Shown here: positions 16,788-24,037 of the stretch, one piece after another
How positions within the stretch are numbered: the first letter of the stretch is position 1
How the letters are laid out: each line of letters starts with the position of its first letter
Origin: CAIPVR01 sp049316905
Lineage (GTDB): Bacteria > Actinomycetota > Acidimicrobiia > Acidimicrobiales > Microtrichaceae
DNA length: 30,803 bases
Direction: 5' to 3'
Assembly: GCA_049316905.1 (NCBI GenBank)
Contig: JBMOJH010000036.1
Coordinates: 1 to 30,803, forward strand
Notes under the pieces: model-generated
The model's input: the letters and a program-made list of their open reading frames with translations, nothing else
The model's database searches: none
What the model was told of the DNA's origin: nothing
Made by a program: the position numbers and the translations under genes

Positions 16788-17747
16788 TCAGTCCTCGGGC
16801 GGATCGGCGCCACGGGCCACGTCGGGGAAGATCCCGGCCTTCGAGAGATACCCCGGTGCCGGGTGCTCGAGCCGTTCCTCCAGCCACGGGACCACCGCGC
16901 ACGCCGCGGCGAGGTCCACCCCGGTGTCGTGGCCGGAGCGGTGCAGCAGGTACAGCAGGTCCTCGGTCGGGATGTTGCCGGTGGCGTTCGGGGCGAAGGG
17001 GCAGCCGCCGATACCGCCGAGCGAACTGTCGAGCACGTGCACGCCCGCCTCCACCGCGGCGAGGGCGTTGGCCAGTCCCGTGTTGCGGGTGTTGTGGAAG
17101 TGGCACCGGAGGCGGACCGGCGCGTCGCCGACCACCTCGCGCGCGAGCGCGACCCGGGCCCGGACGTCCGCCGGCACGGCCGCGCCGATCGAGTCGGCGA
17201 GCGCCACCTCGTCCGGGCCGGCGGCCACCACCTGCTCGAGCACCCATCGGAGGCGTTCGGCGGGGACCTCGCCCTCGTAGGGGCAGCCGAAGCTCGCGGC
17301 CACCGTGACCGACGTGCCCAGTCCCGCGTCCCGTGCCCCGGCGACCACCGCGGCTGCGGTGTCGAGGAGTCCCGCGGTGTCCCGGCCCTGGTTGCGGCGG
17401 GCGAACGTGTCGGTGGCCACGACCACCGCGTTCACCTCGTCCACCCCGGTGGTCAGCGCCCGGTCGAGGCCCCGGTCGTTGAGCACCAGGCCGATGTACG
17501 CGGCCCCGAGCGCCCGGGTGTCGTCGTCCGCGAGCAGCGCGGCCATGACCTCGTCCGCGTCGGCCATCTGCGGCACCCGCGCCGGGTTCACGAAGCTCAC
17601 CGTCTCCACCCGCCGGAGCCCGGCCCGCACCGCCCGCGTGATCAGTTCCACCTTGTCCGCAGTGGGAAGGAGCGTCGGGTCCGACTGGAGCCCGTCGCGT
17701 GCGGACACCTCGACGATCTCCACGTGGCGGCCCTCGGTCGTGTGCAT
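16788..17747 (-). CDS. Hydroxymethylglutaryl-CoA lyase family protein
   Basis: A 319-residue TIM-barrel lyase of the HMG-CoA lyase/DRE family, which cleaves 3-hydroxy-3-methylglutaryl-CoA (or a related 3-hydroxyacyl-CoA) to acetyl-CoA and acetoacetate or an equivalent ketone. Catalytic features are present: Arg17-Asp18 in SARDGLQ, metal ligands His216 and His218 in CHFHNTRNTGLAN, and the GGCPFAPNATGN signature (247-258) with catalytic Cys249 and Asn258. Human and bacterial enzymes are about 300 residues, so it is full length. The frame extends to 18125, but only ATG 17747 gives the normal N-terminus and avoids the divergent gene. Just 16 bp separate this ATG from the GTG of the CoA transferase. 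Leucine or acyl-CoA catabolism is the probable role; the exact substrate could differ from HMG-CoA. Confidence 0.92.
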   Translation of the reverse strand: MHTTEGRHVEIVEVSARDGLQSDPTLLPTADKVELITRAVRAGLRRVETVSFVNPARVPQMADADEVMAALLADDDTRALGAAYIGLVLNDRGLDRALTTGVDEVNAVVVATDTFARRNQGRDTAGLLDTAAAVVAGARDAGLGTSVTVAASFGCPYEGEVPAERLRWVLEQVVAAGPDEVALADSIGAAVPADVRARVALAREVVGDAPVRLRCHFHNTRNTGLANALAAVEAGVHVLDSSLGGIGGCPFAPNATGNIPTEDLLYLLHRSGHDTGVDLAAACAVVPWLEERLEHPAPGYLSKAGIFPDVARGADPPED

Positions 17748-17750
17748 CCC

Positions 17751-17756
17751 TACAGT
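17751..17756 (+). promoter_or_regulatory. -10 hexamer of leaderless CoA-transferase promoter
   Basis: TACAGT, 7 nt before the GTG at 17764. No Shine-Dalgarno fits in the 16-bp divergent gap. On the minus strand a weaker CAGACT (17754-17759) lies 6 nt before the lyase ATG. Confidence 0.5.
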
Positions 17757-17763
17757 CTGGCGG

Positions 17764-18954
17764 GTGACGGCGTTGGGTGACCTACGTGTGGTGGAGATGG
17801 GCCAGTTGCTGGCCGGACCGTTCTGCGGCCAGCTGCTCGCCGACTTCGGGGCCGACGTGATCAAGCTCGAACCGCCGGGCGACGGCGACCCGATGCGGAA
17901 CTGGGGTCGGGAGAAGGCGGGTGGCGCCTCCCTGTGGTGGCCGGTGGTGGCCCGCGGGAAGCGGTCGGTGACGGTGAACCTGCGCGAGCCGGCCGGCCAG
18001 GACCTCGCCCGCCGCCTCATCGCCGAGGCCGACGTGCTCATCGAGAACTTCCGCCCCGGCACCCTGGAGAAGTGGGGTCTCGCCCCGGCCGACCTCCAGC
18101 GCGACAACCCGGGCCTGATCGTCACGCGGGTGTCGGGCTACGGCCAGGACGGGCCCTACGCGAGCCGTCCCGGCTACGGAGCCATCGGCGAGGCCATGGG
18201 TGGCCTGCGGGCGGTGATCGGGGAACCGGACCGGCCGCCCGCCCGCGCCGGCATCTCGATCGGCGACACACTCGCGGCGATCTTCGCCTGCGTGGGCACG
18301 CTGGTGGCGCTGCACGTTCGTGAGCGCACCGGGCGCGGCCAGGTCGTGGACTCGGCGCTCTACGAGGCCACCCTCGGTGTGATGGAGTCGCTGATCCCCG
18401 AGTACGCGATCGCGGGCTACGTGCGGCCGCGCACCGGGTCGATCCTGCCCAACGTGGCGCCGGCCAACGCCTACCCGACGGCCGACGGCCGGGAGCACCT
18501 GATCTCCGGCAACCAGGACACGGTGTGGCGCCGTCTCGCCGGGGCGATGGGCCGGCCGGAGCTCGGCGACGACGAGCGGTTCGCCACGCACAACGCCCGG
18601 GGTGCGCACCAGTCGGAGCTCGACGCGCTCATCGCCGCGTGGACGGTCACCCTCGACGCCGCGGAGCTCGAGCAGGTGCTGAACGACCACGCGGTGCCCA
18701 ACGGCAAGATCTACACCGCGCCCGACATGCTCGAGGACCCCCACTTCGCGGCCCGGGAGGCGATCGTGAAGCTGGCCCACCCGTTGCTCGGCGAGTTCCC
18801 GATGCAGAACGTGGCGCCCCGTCTGAGCGACACCCCCGGCGAGGTGCGCTGGGTGGGGCCCGAGCTCGGCCAGCACACCGCCGAGGTGCTCACCGAGGTG
18901 CTCGGCCTCGATGACGAGCAGCAGACCGCGCTGCGCGACGCCGGGATCATCTGA
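17764..18954 (+). CDS. CaiB/BaiF family III CoA-transferase
   Basis: A 396-residue family III CoA transferase that moves CoA between carboxylic acids through an aspartyl-CoA intermediate. The probable nucleophile is Asp168 in GISIGDTLAAIF, matching Asp169 of formyl-CoA transferase. N-terminal VVEMGQLLAGPFCGQLLADFGADVIKLEPP (9-38), ENFRPGTLEKWGL and SGYGQDGPYASRPGYGAIGEAMGG are family hallmarks. GTG 17764 was chosen because it gives the family N-terminus (LGDLRVVEMGQ); the longer frame from 17305 is antisense to the lyase. With the divergent HMG-CoA-lyase-like gene it probably forms an activation-plus-cleavage module, for example a dicarboxylic acid loaded with CoA from succinyl-CoA and then cleaved, as for SUGCT/HMGCL partners (inference). 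Confidence 0.93.
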   Translation: MTALGDLRVVEMGQLLAGPFCGQLLADFGADVIKLEPPGDGDPMRNWGREKAGGASLWWPVVARGKRSVTVNLREPAGQDLARRLIAEADVLIENFRPGTLEKWGLAPADLQRDNPGLIVTRVSGYGQDGPYASRPGYGAIGEAMGGLRAVIGEPDRPPARAGISIGDTLAAIFACVGTLVALHVRERTGRGQVVDSALYEATLGVMESLIPEYAIAGYVRPRTGSILPNVAPANAYPTADGREHLISGNQDTVWRRLAGAMGRPELGDDERFATHNARGAHQSELDALIAAWTVTLDAAELEQVLNDHAVPNGKIYTAPDMLEDPHFAAREAIVKLAHPLLGEFPMQNVAPRLSDTPGEVRWVGPELGQHTAEVLTEVLGLDDEQQTALRDAGII

Positions 18955-19054
18955 GCCCGTCCGGGGCCGACGCCACCGGGCCATGGGACCACGACCCACC
19001 CACTTCTGCCCCGGCTCCAACCCGGCTCCAACCGTCGGACCGCAGGGTGGTGCA

Positions 19055-19073
19055 CGTGACCGACGCGGTCACG
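19055..19073. promoter_or_regulatory. Palindrome upstream of the PepSY gene
   Basis: CGTGACCG and its complement CGGTCACG flank a 3-nt centre, ending 24 bp before the ATG at 19098. It may be an operator or a leader hairpin. The rest of the 143-bp gap (18955-19097) shows only a short direct repeat, CCGGCTCCAAC, at about 19011-19033. Confidence 0.4.
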
Positions 19074-19097
19074 CACACCGACCCGAAGGAGCATCCG

Positions 19098-19544
19098 ATG
19101 AACCCGATGAAGAAGGCAGCACTGGGCCTCGCCGTGGCGGGGAGCACGCTGTTGGGCGGCGCCGTGGGCGCCAGCCTGGTGGGCGTCGCCGGCGCCGCGG
19201 ACAACACCGGCTCGACCACCGCCCCGACCACCGCGCCGGCCACCGCCCCGGCCGCCGGCCAGGCCGACGGCCGGTGGCCCCAGGGCCAGCGGCCCCCGAT
19301 GGACTGGTCGAAGGGCGGCCACCAGGCCAACAACATCACCGAGGAGATCCTCACCGGTGACGCCGCCACCAAGGTGACCGAGGCCGCGCAGGCCGCCGTG
19401 CCGGGTGGGACCGTCAAGCGGGTGGAGAACGACGCCGAGGGCGCCACCTACGAGGCGCACGTCGAGACCTCCGACGGCGCGCTGAAGACGGTGAAGCTCG
19501 ACGCGTCCTTCAAGGTGACCAGCGTGGAGGACGGCATGCGCTGA
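19098..19544 (+). CDS. Exported PepSY-domain protein
   Basis: A 148-residue protein with an N-terminal signal peptide or anchor (MKKAALGLAVAGSTLLGGAVGASLVGVAGAA, starting at residue 4), a Thr/Pro/Ala-rich linker, and a PepSY domain over about 75-148 (EEILTGDAATKVTEAAQAA, YEAHVETSDG and a final VKLDASFKVTSVEDG strand). PepSY domains are found in protease propeptides and in small periplasmic proteins thought to inhibit proteases or bind peptides. The function here is unknown. ATG 19098 has a GAAGGAG ribosome site 6 nt upstream. A strong hairpin follows the stop, so it is probably monocistronic. Confidence 0.88.
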   Translation: MNPMKKAALGLAVAGSTLLGGAVGASLVGVAGAADNTGSTTAPTTAPATAPAAGQADGRWPQGQRPPMDWSKGGHQANNITEEILTGDAATKVTEAAQAAVPGGTVKRVENDAEGATYEAHVETSDGALKTVKLDASFKVTSVEDGMR

Positions 19545-19585
19545 GCCACCACGGCGATCCCCCACACCAACCCTCCCGCACGCGC

Positions 19586-19620
19586 CCGTGGCGCCCGGCT
19601 CCCCCCGCCGGGCGCCACGG
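19586..19620 (+). terminator. Strong hairpin after the PepSY gene
   Basis: A perfect 14-bp GC-rich stem (19586-19599 with 19607-19620) around a 7-nt C-rich loop lies 41 bp after the stop codon. No T-run follows, as is usual for high-GC actinomycete terminators. Confidence 0.75.
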
Positions 19621-19649
19621 CGCGTCGGTGGTGCTGGCACACTGACGCC

Positions 19650-20318
19650 GTGCTCCTCCCGGCCATCGGCGCCCTGCTGCCCTTCGCCATGGGCGTGGCG
19701 CTCAGCCCCATCCCGCTCGTGGCCGTGATCGTCGTGCTCAGCGGCCCGTCCGCCCGCACGACCGGCCCTGCGTTCGCGGGCGGCTGGGTGGTGGGCCTCA
19801 CGATCGCCACGACGGTGGTGATGCTGCTGACCGGCGCGGTCGGCGAGGCCTCGGGGGGCTCCACGGTGGTGGCGCTCCTGCGCATCGTCCTCGGACTCGC
19901 GCTGGTGGGGCTCGCGGTCGGCAAGTGGCGGAGCCGGCCCGGCCCGGACGACGAGCCCGAGGTGCCGGCCTGGATGGACCGTGTCGACTCGCTCGGCGCC
20001 GGGCGCACCTTCCTGGTCGGCGTGGGTCTGTCGGGCGCCAACCCGAAGAACCTGGCGCTGGCCGCCGCGGCCGGCGCGGCGATCGCGTCGGCCGGGATCG
20101 ACGCGACGGGCGACGCAGTGGCGATCGCCCTGTTCGTGGTGCTGGCGTCGACGTCGGTCCTCGGGCTCGTCGGCCTGGCCCTCGTGGGTGGGCGTCGGGC
20201 CGACCGGACGATGGACGCGATCCACTCGTTCATGCTCCGCAACAACGCGGTGATCATGATGGTGGTGTTCCTCGTGCTGGGCGCCAAGGTGCTCGGCGAC
20301 GGCATCGCGGCGCTCTGA
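19650..20318 (+). CDS. GAP-family (LysE-like) membrane protein
   Basis: A 222-residue membrane protein with six helices, related to the GAP (Sap, DUF2910) family. In mycobacteria some members help move glycopeptidolipids to the surface. The signature segments are the N-terminal PFAMGVALSPIPLVAVIVVLSG (11-32) and GVGLSGANPKNLALAAAAG (about 130-148), with a cytoplasmic loop of charged residues between helices 3 and 4 (KWRSRPGPDDEPEVP). The substrate is unknown. The GTG at 19650 has no ribosome site; CACACT lies 6 nt upstream, suggesting a leaderless transcript. The LysM/M23 peptidase gene begins 43 bp downstream, perhaps in the same transcript. Confidence 0.85.
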   Translation: MLLPAIGALLPFAMGVALSPIPLVAVIVVLSGPSARTTGPAFAGGWVVGLTIATTVVMLLTGAVGEASGGSTVVALLRIVLGLALVGLAVGKWRSRPGPDDEPEVPAWMDRVDSLGAGRTFLVGVGLSGANPKNLALAAAAGAAIASAGIDATGDAVAIALFVVLASTSVLGLVGLALVGGRRADRTMDAIHSFMLRNNAVIMMVVFLVLGAKVLGDGIAAL

Positions 20319-20333
20319 CCGGACCACTCAGAA

Positions 20334-20354
20334 CCATCGGCGGATTGCCGATGG
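20334..20354 (+). promoter_or_regulatory. Hairpin over the ribosome site of the LysM/M23 gene
   Basis: A perfect 8-bp stem CCATCGGC/GCCGATGG (20334-20341, 20347-20354) with a 5-nt loop. The 3' arm includes part of the GATGGGG purine run that would serve as ribosome site for ATG 20362. It may act as a terminator for the upstream gene or block translation when folded. Confidence 0.45.
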
Positions 20355-20361
20355 GGTTCCC

Positions 20362-21348
20362 ATGGTCGTCCGCAACCGGAACACGTCCCGAACCCGTGGG
20401 GTCCGCTCCCGGATCGCACCCGCTGCTGCCGCGCTCGCGGTCGGCCTCGCCGTGCTCGGCGCCACCGCCGGAACCGCCGGCGCGCAGAGCGGGCCCCGCA
20501 CCTACACGGTGCGCCCCGGTGACTCCGTCCACCTGGTGGCGCAGCGCAACGGGGTGTCGCCCGACGACGTCCGCTTCGCCAACGGCATCATCGGCGACCG
20601 GCTCTTCGCCGGTGGCAAGCTCGTGATCGACCCCAGCGCCGCGAGCACGTGGGACTCCGGCCCGATCCCCGCGAGGGGTGCCGCCCGACCCTCTCCGGCG
20701 CCCGTGCCCGCGCCCGCCCCCGCGGCCCCCGGAGGCGGCACCTACACCGTGCGACCGGGCGACTCGCTCTGGCTGATCGCCCAGCGCAACCGGGTGGGTC
20801 TCGACGCGCTGCTGCGGGCCAACGGGCTCCGCGCCAACAGCCTCATCCTCCCGGGCCGCCGTCTGGTGATCCCGGGCCGCGGCGCCGTCACCCCGACCCA
20901 GCCGATCTCGGCCACCCGGCCGGCCCAGCCTGCTCCCGCGCCCGGCGGCCTCGCACGCATCGCGATGGTGTGTCCCGTGCCGGGTGCCCGCTACACCAAC
21001 GACTGGGGCTTCCCCCGCGGCAACGGCACCGGGTTCCACCAGGGCAACGACCTGATGGCCCCGAAGGGCACCACCATCGTGGCGCCGGTCTCCGGCACGC
21101 TCACGTTCGGCTCCAACCCGCTCGGTGGCACGACCTTCAACATCACCACCCGCGATGGATGGGTCGTCTACGGCGCCCACATGTCGGCCACGATCGGCGG
21201 CAACCGCCAGGTCACCGCCGGCCAGGTCATCGGTCGTGTCGGTGACAGCGGTGACGCCCGGGGCGGGCCGCCGCACCTGCACCTCGGCCTGCGCCGCACG
21301 GTCGGGTCGTTCATCAACCCGTACCCGTCGCTCGTCGGCGCCTGCTGA
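20362..21348 (+). CDS. Secreted LysM x2 / M23 peptidoglycan endopeptidase
   Basis: A 328-residue exported cell-wall protein. It has a basic N-terminus and signal peptide ending near AGAQ (about 39-42). Two LysM peptidoglycan-binding domains (about 47-91 and 127-171, each with TYTVRPGDS) are joined by a Pro/Ala linker. The C-terminal M23 metallopeptidase domain (about 200-325) has zinc ligands His226 and Asp230 in HQGND and His307 in HLH (305-307), with a further His273 in YGAHMS. The metal site is therefore intact, so it is probably an active endopeptidase cutting peptidoglycan cross-links during growth or division. The start is ATG 20362. The gene is convergent with the 21372 gene with 23 bp between stops. 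Confidence 0.95.
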   Translation: MVVRNRNTSRTRGVRSRIAPAAAALAVGLAVLGATAGTAGAQSGPRTYTVRPGDSVHLVAQRNGVSPDDVRFANGIIGDRLFAGGKLVIDPSAASTWDSGPIPARGAARPSPAPVPAPAPAAPGGGTYTVRPGDSLWLIAQRNRVGLDALLRANGLRANSLILPGRRLVIPGRGAVTPTQPISATRPAQPAPAPGGLARIAMVCPVPGARYTNDWGFPRGNGTGFHQGNDLMAPKGTTIVAPVSGTLTFGSNPLGGTTFNITTRDGWVVYGAHMSATIGGNRQVTAGQVIGRVGDSGDARGGPPHLHLGLRRTVGSFINPYPSLVGAC

Positions 21349-21371
21349 GCAGCCGCCTCAGGGCACCCGCC

Positions 21372-22235
21372 TCAGGGCGCCCGGCTGATCACGCGCTCGC
21401 CGAAGTCGGCGAGCGCGTCGGCGGTGTCCTTCGCGAACAGGAACGCCGGCACCACCACGCGGGTGACCCCTTGGGCGGCGAGTTCCTCGCACGCCCCGAC
21501 CGGGTCGTCACCGAAGATCCCGGGGCTCCACGACGTGACCTCGATCGCGGCGTGGTCACGTCCCGCGGCCTCGGCCGCCTCCCGCATCACCGTGAGCAGC
21601 TCGCCGAGATCGCCCTTGCCGGGGAAGAACCCGTCGCCGATGCGGCCCGCCCGCGCCGCGGCGGCCGCACTGTGCCCGCCGATGTGCACCGGCACGGTGC
21701 CGTTCGCCGGCTTGGGGTTCACGCTGGCGCCGGAGAACGACGTGAACTCGCCGTGGTGCTCGGCGTGGTCGTCGGCCCACACGGCCCGCATCGCTGCGAT
21801 GTGGTCGTCGGTGCGGGCACCGCGCCGCTCCCACGGCACGCCGAGCGCCTCGAACTCCTCACGGAGCCAGCCGACGCCGACCCCGAGTTCCACGCGTCCG
21901 CCGGAGAGGTGGTCGAGCGTGGCCACCTCCTTCGCCAGCACCAGCGGGTTGCGCTGGGGGAGGATGAGGATGCCCGTGGCCAGGCGCAGGCGCTCGGTCG
22001 CAGCCGCCACGAACGAGAGCCACACGAGAGGGTCGGGCAGGGGGGTGTCGGCCGATCCGGCGAACCTGCCGCTCGGATCGTACGGATAGGTCGACTCGTA
22101 GGCGTCCGGGTAGATCACGTGCTCGACGGTCCACACCGACTCGAACCCGGCGGCCTCGGCGCCGGTGGCGAGCTCCACCAGCCCGTCGTGGTCGGTGAAG
22201 GGCACCGTGTTCGCGAAGATCAGGCCGAAGTCCAT
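21372..22235 (-). CDS. LLM-class F420-dependent oxidoreductase
   Basis: A 287-residue luciferase-like (bacterial luciferase TIM-barrel) protein, probably using coenzyme F420 as in most actinomycete members. Typical segments are the N-terminal MDFGLIFANT, AEAAGFESVWTVEHVIYPD, RLRLATGILILPQRNPLVLAKEVATLDHLSGGRVELGVGVGWLREEFEALG (107-157) and VPVHIGGHSAAAAARAGRIGDGF. The substrate is unknown. ATG 22235 is chosen over the longer frame (to 23084) because it gives the family N-terminus; GAGGCT lies 6 nt upstream, consistent with a leaderless start. A second LLM gene is divergent, 54 bp away; the two are not close copies. The stop region contains a 12-bp direct repeat (21354-21365, 21368-21379). Confidence 0.93.
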   Translation of the reverse strand: MDFGLIFANTVPFTDHDGLVELATGAEAAGFESVWTVEHVIYPDAYESTYPYDPSGRFAGSADTPLPDPLVWLSFVAAATERLRLATGILILPQRNPLVLAKEVATLDHLSGGRVELGVGVGWLREEFEALGVPWERRGARTDDHIAAMRAVWADDHAEHHGEFTSFSGASVNPKPANGTVPVHIGGHSAAAAARAGRIGDGFFPGKGDLGELLTVMREAAEAAGRDHAAIEVTSWSPGIFGDDPVGACEELAAQGVTRVVVPAFLFAKDTADALADFGERVISRAP

Positions 22236-22277
22236 GCCGGCAGCCTCGCACAGCGGCCCCGCGCCGGTCCGAGGGCC

Positions 22278-22283
22278 TACGGT
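22278..22283 (+). promoter_or_regulatory. -10 hexamer of leaderless LLM oxidoreductase promoter
   Basis: TACGGT, 6 nt before the ATG at 22290, with no Shine-Dalgarno between. Confidence 0.5.
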
Positions 22284-22289
22284 CCGGGG

Positions 22290-23135
22290 ATGCGCTTCGG
22301 GATCAAGACCGCCCCGCAGATGACCACCTGGGCAGCGATGCTCGAGGTGTGGCGGGCCGCCGACGGAATCGAGCTGTTCGAGTCGGCGTGGAACTTCGAC
22401 CACTTCGAGCCGATCCTCGCCCAGCCCCGCAACGGGCCGTGCCTCGAGGGCTGGACCACCCTCGCGGCGCTCGCCCAGGCCACCACCCGGATCCGCGTGG
22501 GCTGCATGGTCACCGGCGTGCCGTACCGGCACCCCGCGGTGCTCGCGAACATGGCGGCGACCGTGGACCACGTGTCCGACGGGCGGCTCGAACTCGGCCT
22601 CGGTGCCGGCTGGAACCAGGCGGAGTGCGATGCCTACGGCATCGAGCTCCCGGGGCTGCGCGAGCGCTTCGACCGCTTCGACGAGGCGTGCGAGGTGGTG
22701 ATCTCGCTGCTGTCGGAACCGGTGTCGGACTACGAGGGCGAGCACTTCCGGCTCACCGGTGCGTACTGCGAGCCGAAGCCGGTGCAGCGCCCGCACCCGC
22801 CCATCACGATCGGTGGCGACGGGCCCCGGCGCACCCTCCGGGCCGTCGCCCGCTACGCCCAGCGCTGGAACACCCCGTTCACCTCGCCCGAGGTCCTCAC
22901 CGAGCGGCGCGAGGTGCTCGCCGCCCACTGCGCGGACATCGGCCGCGATCCGGTGGAGATCGACGTGACCGCCCAGGTGATCCACGACCCGGCCACCGGA
23001 CCGACCGCCACCGCGGAGGCCGCAGCGGCGCTCGGCGAGGCCGGCTGCGGCCTGGCGGTGGTGTACGTGCCCGAGACCCACCACACGGCGGCCGAGGTCG
23101 AGCGGCTCGCGGCGGCGCTGGCGGAGGTGGCCTGA
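22290..23135 (+). CDS. LLM-class F420-dependent oxidoreductase
   Basis: A 281-residue luciferase-like oxidoreductase. The N-terminal MRFGIKTAPQMTTWAAMLEVWR, the ESAWNFDHFEPI segment, IRVGCMVTGVPYRHPAVLANMAATVDHVSDGRLELGLGAGWNQAECDAYGI (71-121) and PPITIGGDGPRRTLRAVARYAQRWN are characteristic of actinomycete F420-dependent LLM enzymes. The reaction is not readable from sequence; family members reduce or oxidise a wide range of compounds with F420 or FMN. ATG 22290 is preferred over the frame start at 21471, which is antisense to the neighbouring gene. It is divergent from the other LLM gene and convergent with ppgK. Confidence 0.93.
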   Translation: MRFGIKTAPQMTTWAAMLEVWRAADGIELFESAWNFDHFEPILAQPRNGPCLEGWTTLAALAQATTRIRVGCMVTGVPYRHPAVLANMAATVDHVSDGRLELGLGAGWNQAECDAYGIELPGLRERFDRFDEACEVVISLLSEPVSDYEGEHFRLTGAYCEPKPVQRPHPPITIGGDGPRRTLRAVARYAQRWNTPFTSPEVLTERREVLAAHCADIGRDPVEIDVTAQVIHDPATGPTATAEAAAALGEAGCGLAVVYVPETHHTAAEVERLAAALAEVA

Positions 23136-23157
23136 GCCGGGGCCGTTGCCGCGGCTC

Positions 23158-23175
23158 GGGTCGGGTCGGGTCGGG
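23158..23175 (+). repeat. G-quadruplex-type GGGTC tandem repeat
   Basis: GGGTCGGGTCGGGTCGGG: four G-triplets with 2-nt loops, an ideal intramolecular quadruplex motif on the plus strand. It lies in the 45-bp gap between the convergent LLM and ppgK genes, 5 bp from the ppgK stop. Confidence 0.8.
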
Positions 23176-23180
23176 CGGCG

Positions 23181-23969
23181 TCAGCCCTTCACGGAGAGCG
23201 CCGCGCCGACGATGCCGGCGTCGTTGTGCAGCGTGGCCGCCACGATCGGCACCTCGGAACGGATCTTCGGGATGAACCGGTCGGCCTTCTTCGACACCCC
23301 GCCGCCGATGACGATCAGGTCCGGCCACAGGAGCTGTTCGACCAGGGCGACGTAGCGGGTCAGGCGCTTCGCCCACTTCGACCAGCTCAGGTCCTCGTGC
23401 TCCCGCACGAGCTCCGAGGCGTACTTCTCCGCGTCGCGCCCCTTGAGCGGGAGGTGGCCGAACTCGGTGTTCGGCACGAGCACCCCGTCCACGAACAGGG
23501 CGCTGCCGATGCCGGTGCCGAGGGTCAGCATGAGGACCACACCGTCGTGGCCCCGCCCAGCGCCGAAGCGCATCTCGGCCACCCCGGCGGCGTCCGCGTC
23601 GTTCACCACGGTGCACGGCCGGCCGGTCGCCGCGGTGAGCAGCGCGTCGGCATCGGTGCCGATCCACGCCTCGTCGATGTTCGCCGCGGTGAGCGCGGTG
23701 CCGTGGCGCACGACCGCGGGCAGGGTGACGCCCACCGGTCCGTCGCCGCCGACCTCGGCGAGGACGTCCACCACCACGCGGGCCACCGCGTCGGGGGTCG
23801 CCGGGTGCGGGGTGGGGATGCGCACGCGCTCGGCGGTGAGTGCCCCGGCGACGGTGTCCACCGCAGCGCCCTTGATGCCGGTGCCGCCGATGTCGACCCC
23901 CACCCTCGTCCGGGGGAACGCCAGGGCCGGGTCCGGGAGGGGCAGGGGCGGGATCACCACGTCACTCAT
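23181..23969 (-). CDS. ppgK: Polyphosphate glucokinase
   Basis: A 262-residue ROK-family kinase that phosphorylates glucose with polyphosphate (and often ATP), a characteristic actinobacterial enzyme; the mycobacterial protein has 265 residues. Features are phosphate-binding VGVDIGGTGIKG (23-34), sugar-binding NDADAAGVAEMRFG (123-136) with the catalytic Asp, LTLGTGIGSALFVDGVLVPNTEFGHLPLKGRDAEKYAS (149-185), and WPDLIVIGGGVSKKADRFIP near the C-terminus, which is specific to PpgK. ATG 23969 is taken; an in-frame ATG three codons upstream is the alternative. CAGGAT lies 7 nt before the chosen ATG. The HAD phosphatase is divergent, 68 bp away; a sugar-phosphate link between the two is possible. 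Confidence 0.96.
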   Translation of the reverse strand: MSDVVIPPLPLPDPALAFPRTRVGVDIGGTGIKGAAVDTVAGALTAERVRIPTPHPATPDAVARVVVDVLAEVGGDGPVGVTLPAVVRHGTALTAANIDEAWIGTDADALLTAATGRPCTVVNDADAAGVAEMRFGAGRGHDGVVLMLTLGTGIGSALFVDGVLVPNTEFGHLPLKGRDAEKYASELVREHEDLSWSKWAKRLTRYVALVEQLLWPDLIVIGGGVSKKADRFIPKIRSEVPIVAATLHNDAGIVGAALSVKG

Positions 23970-24025
23970 GGACCCCATCCTGTCGGGAGGCGGGCCGAAC
24001 GCGTCGGACCTGCCGTCGGCGCCAC

Positions 24026-24031
24026 TACCGT
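24026..24031 (+). promoter_or_regulatory. -10 hexamer of leaderless HAD-phosphatase promoter
   Basis: TACCGT, 6 nt before the ATG at 24038; no ribosome site lies between them. Confidence 0.5.
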
Positions 24032-24037
24032 CCTCGC

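Noticed and set aside
15178..17280. 700-codon plus-strand frame opposite the MgtE_N, membrane-protein and lyase genes
   Set aside because: It spans the tandem repeats and three real minus-strand genes; Ser/Thr/Arg-rich with no domain.
18711..20327. 538-codon minus-strand frame opposite the PepSY and GAP genes
   Set aside because: Low-complexity His/Arg/Gly composition, and it crosses the strong hairpin at 19586-19620.
20319..20361. c-di-AMP (ydaO) riboswitch before the LysM/M23 gene
   Set aside because: Such riboswitches often precede actinomycete cell-wall hydrolases, but the gap of 43 bp is far too short and holds only one hairpin.
21372..23135. The two LLM genes as a recent duplication
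   Set aside because: They share the fold and short motifs only; lengths, N-termini and most residues differ, so they are distant paralogues.
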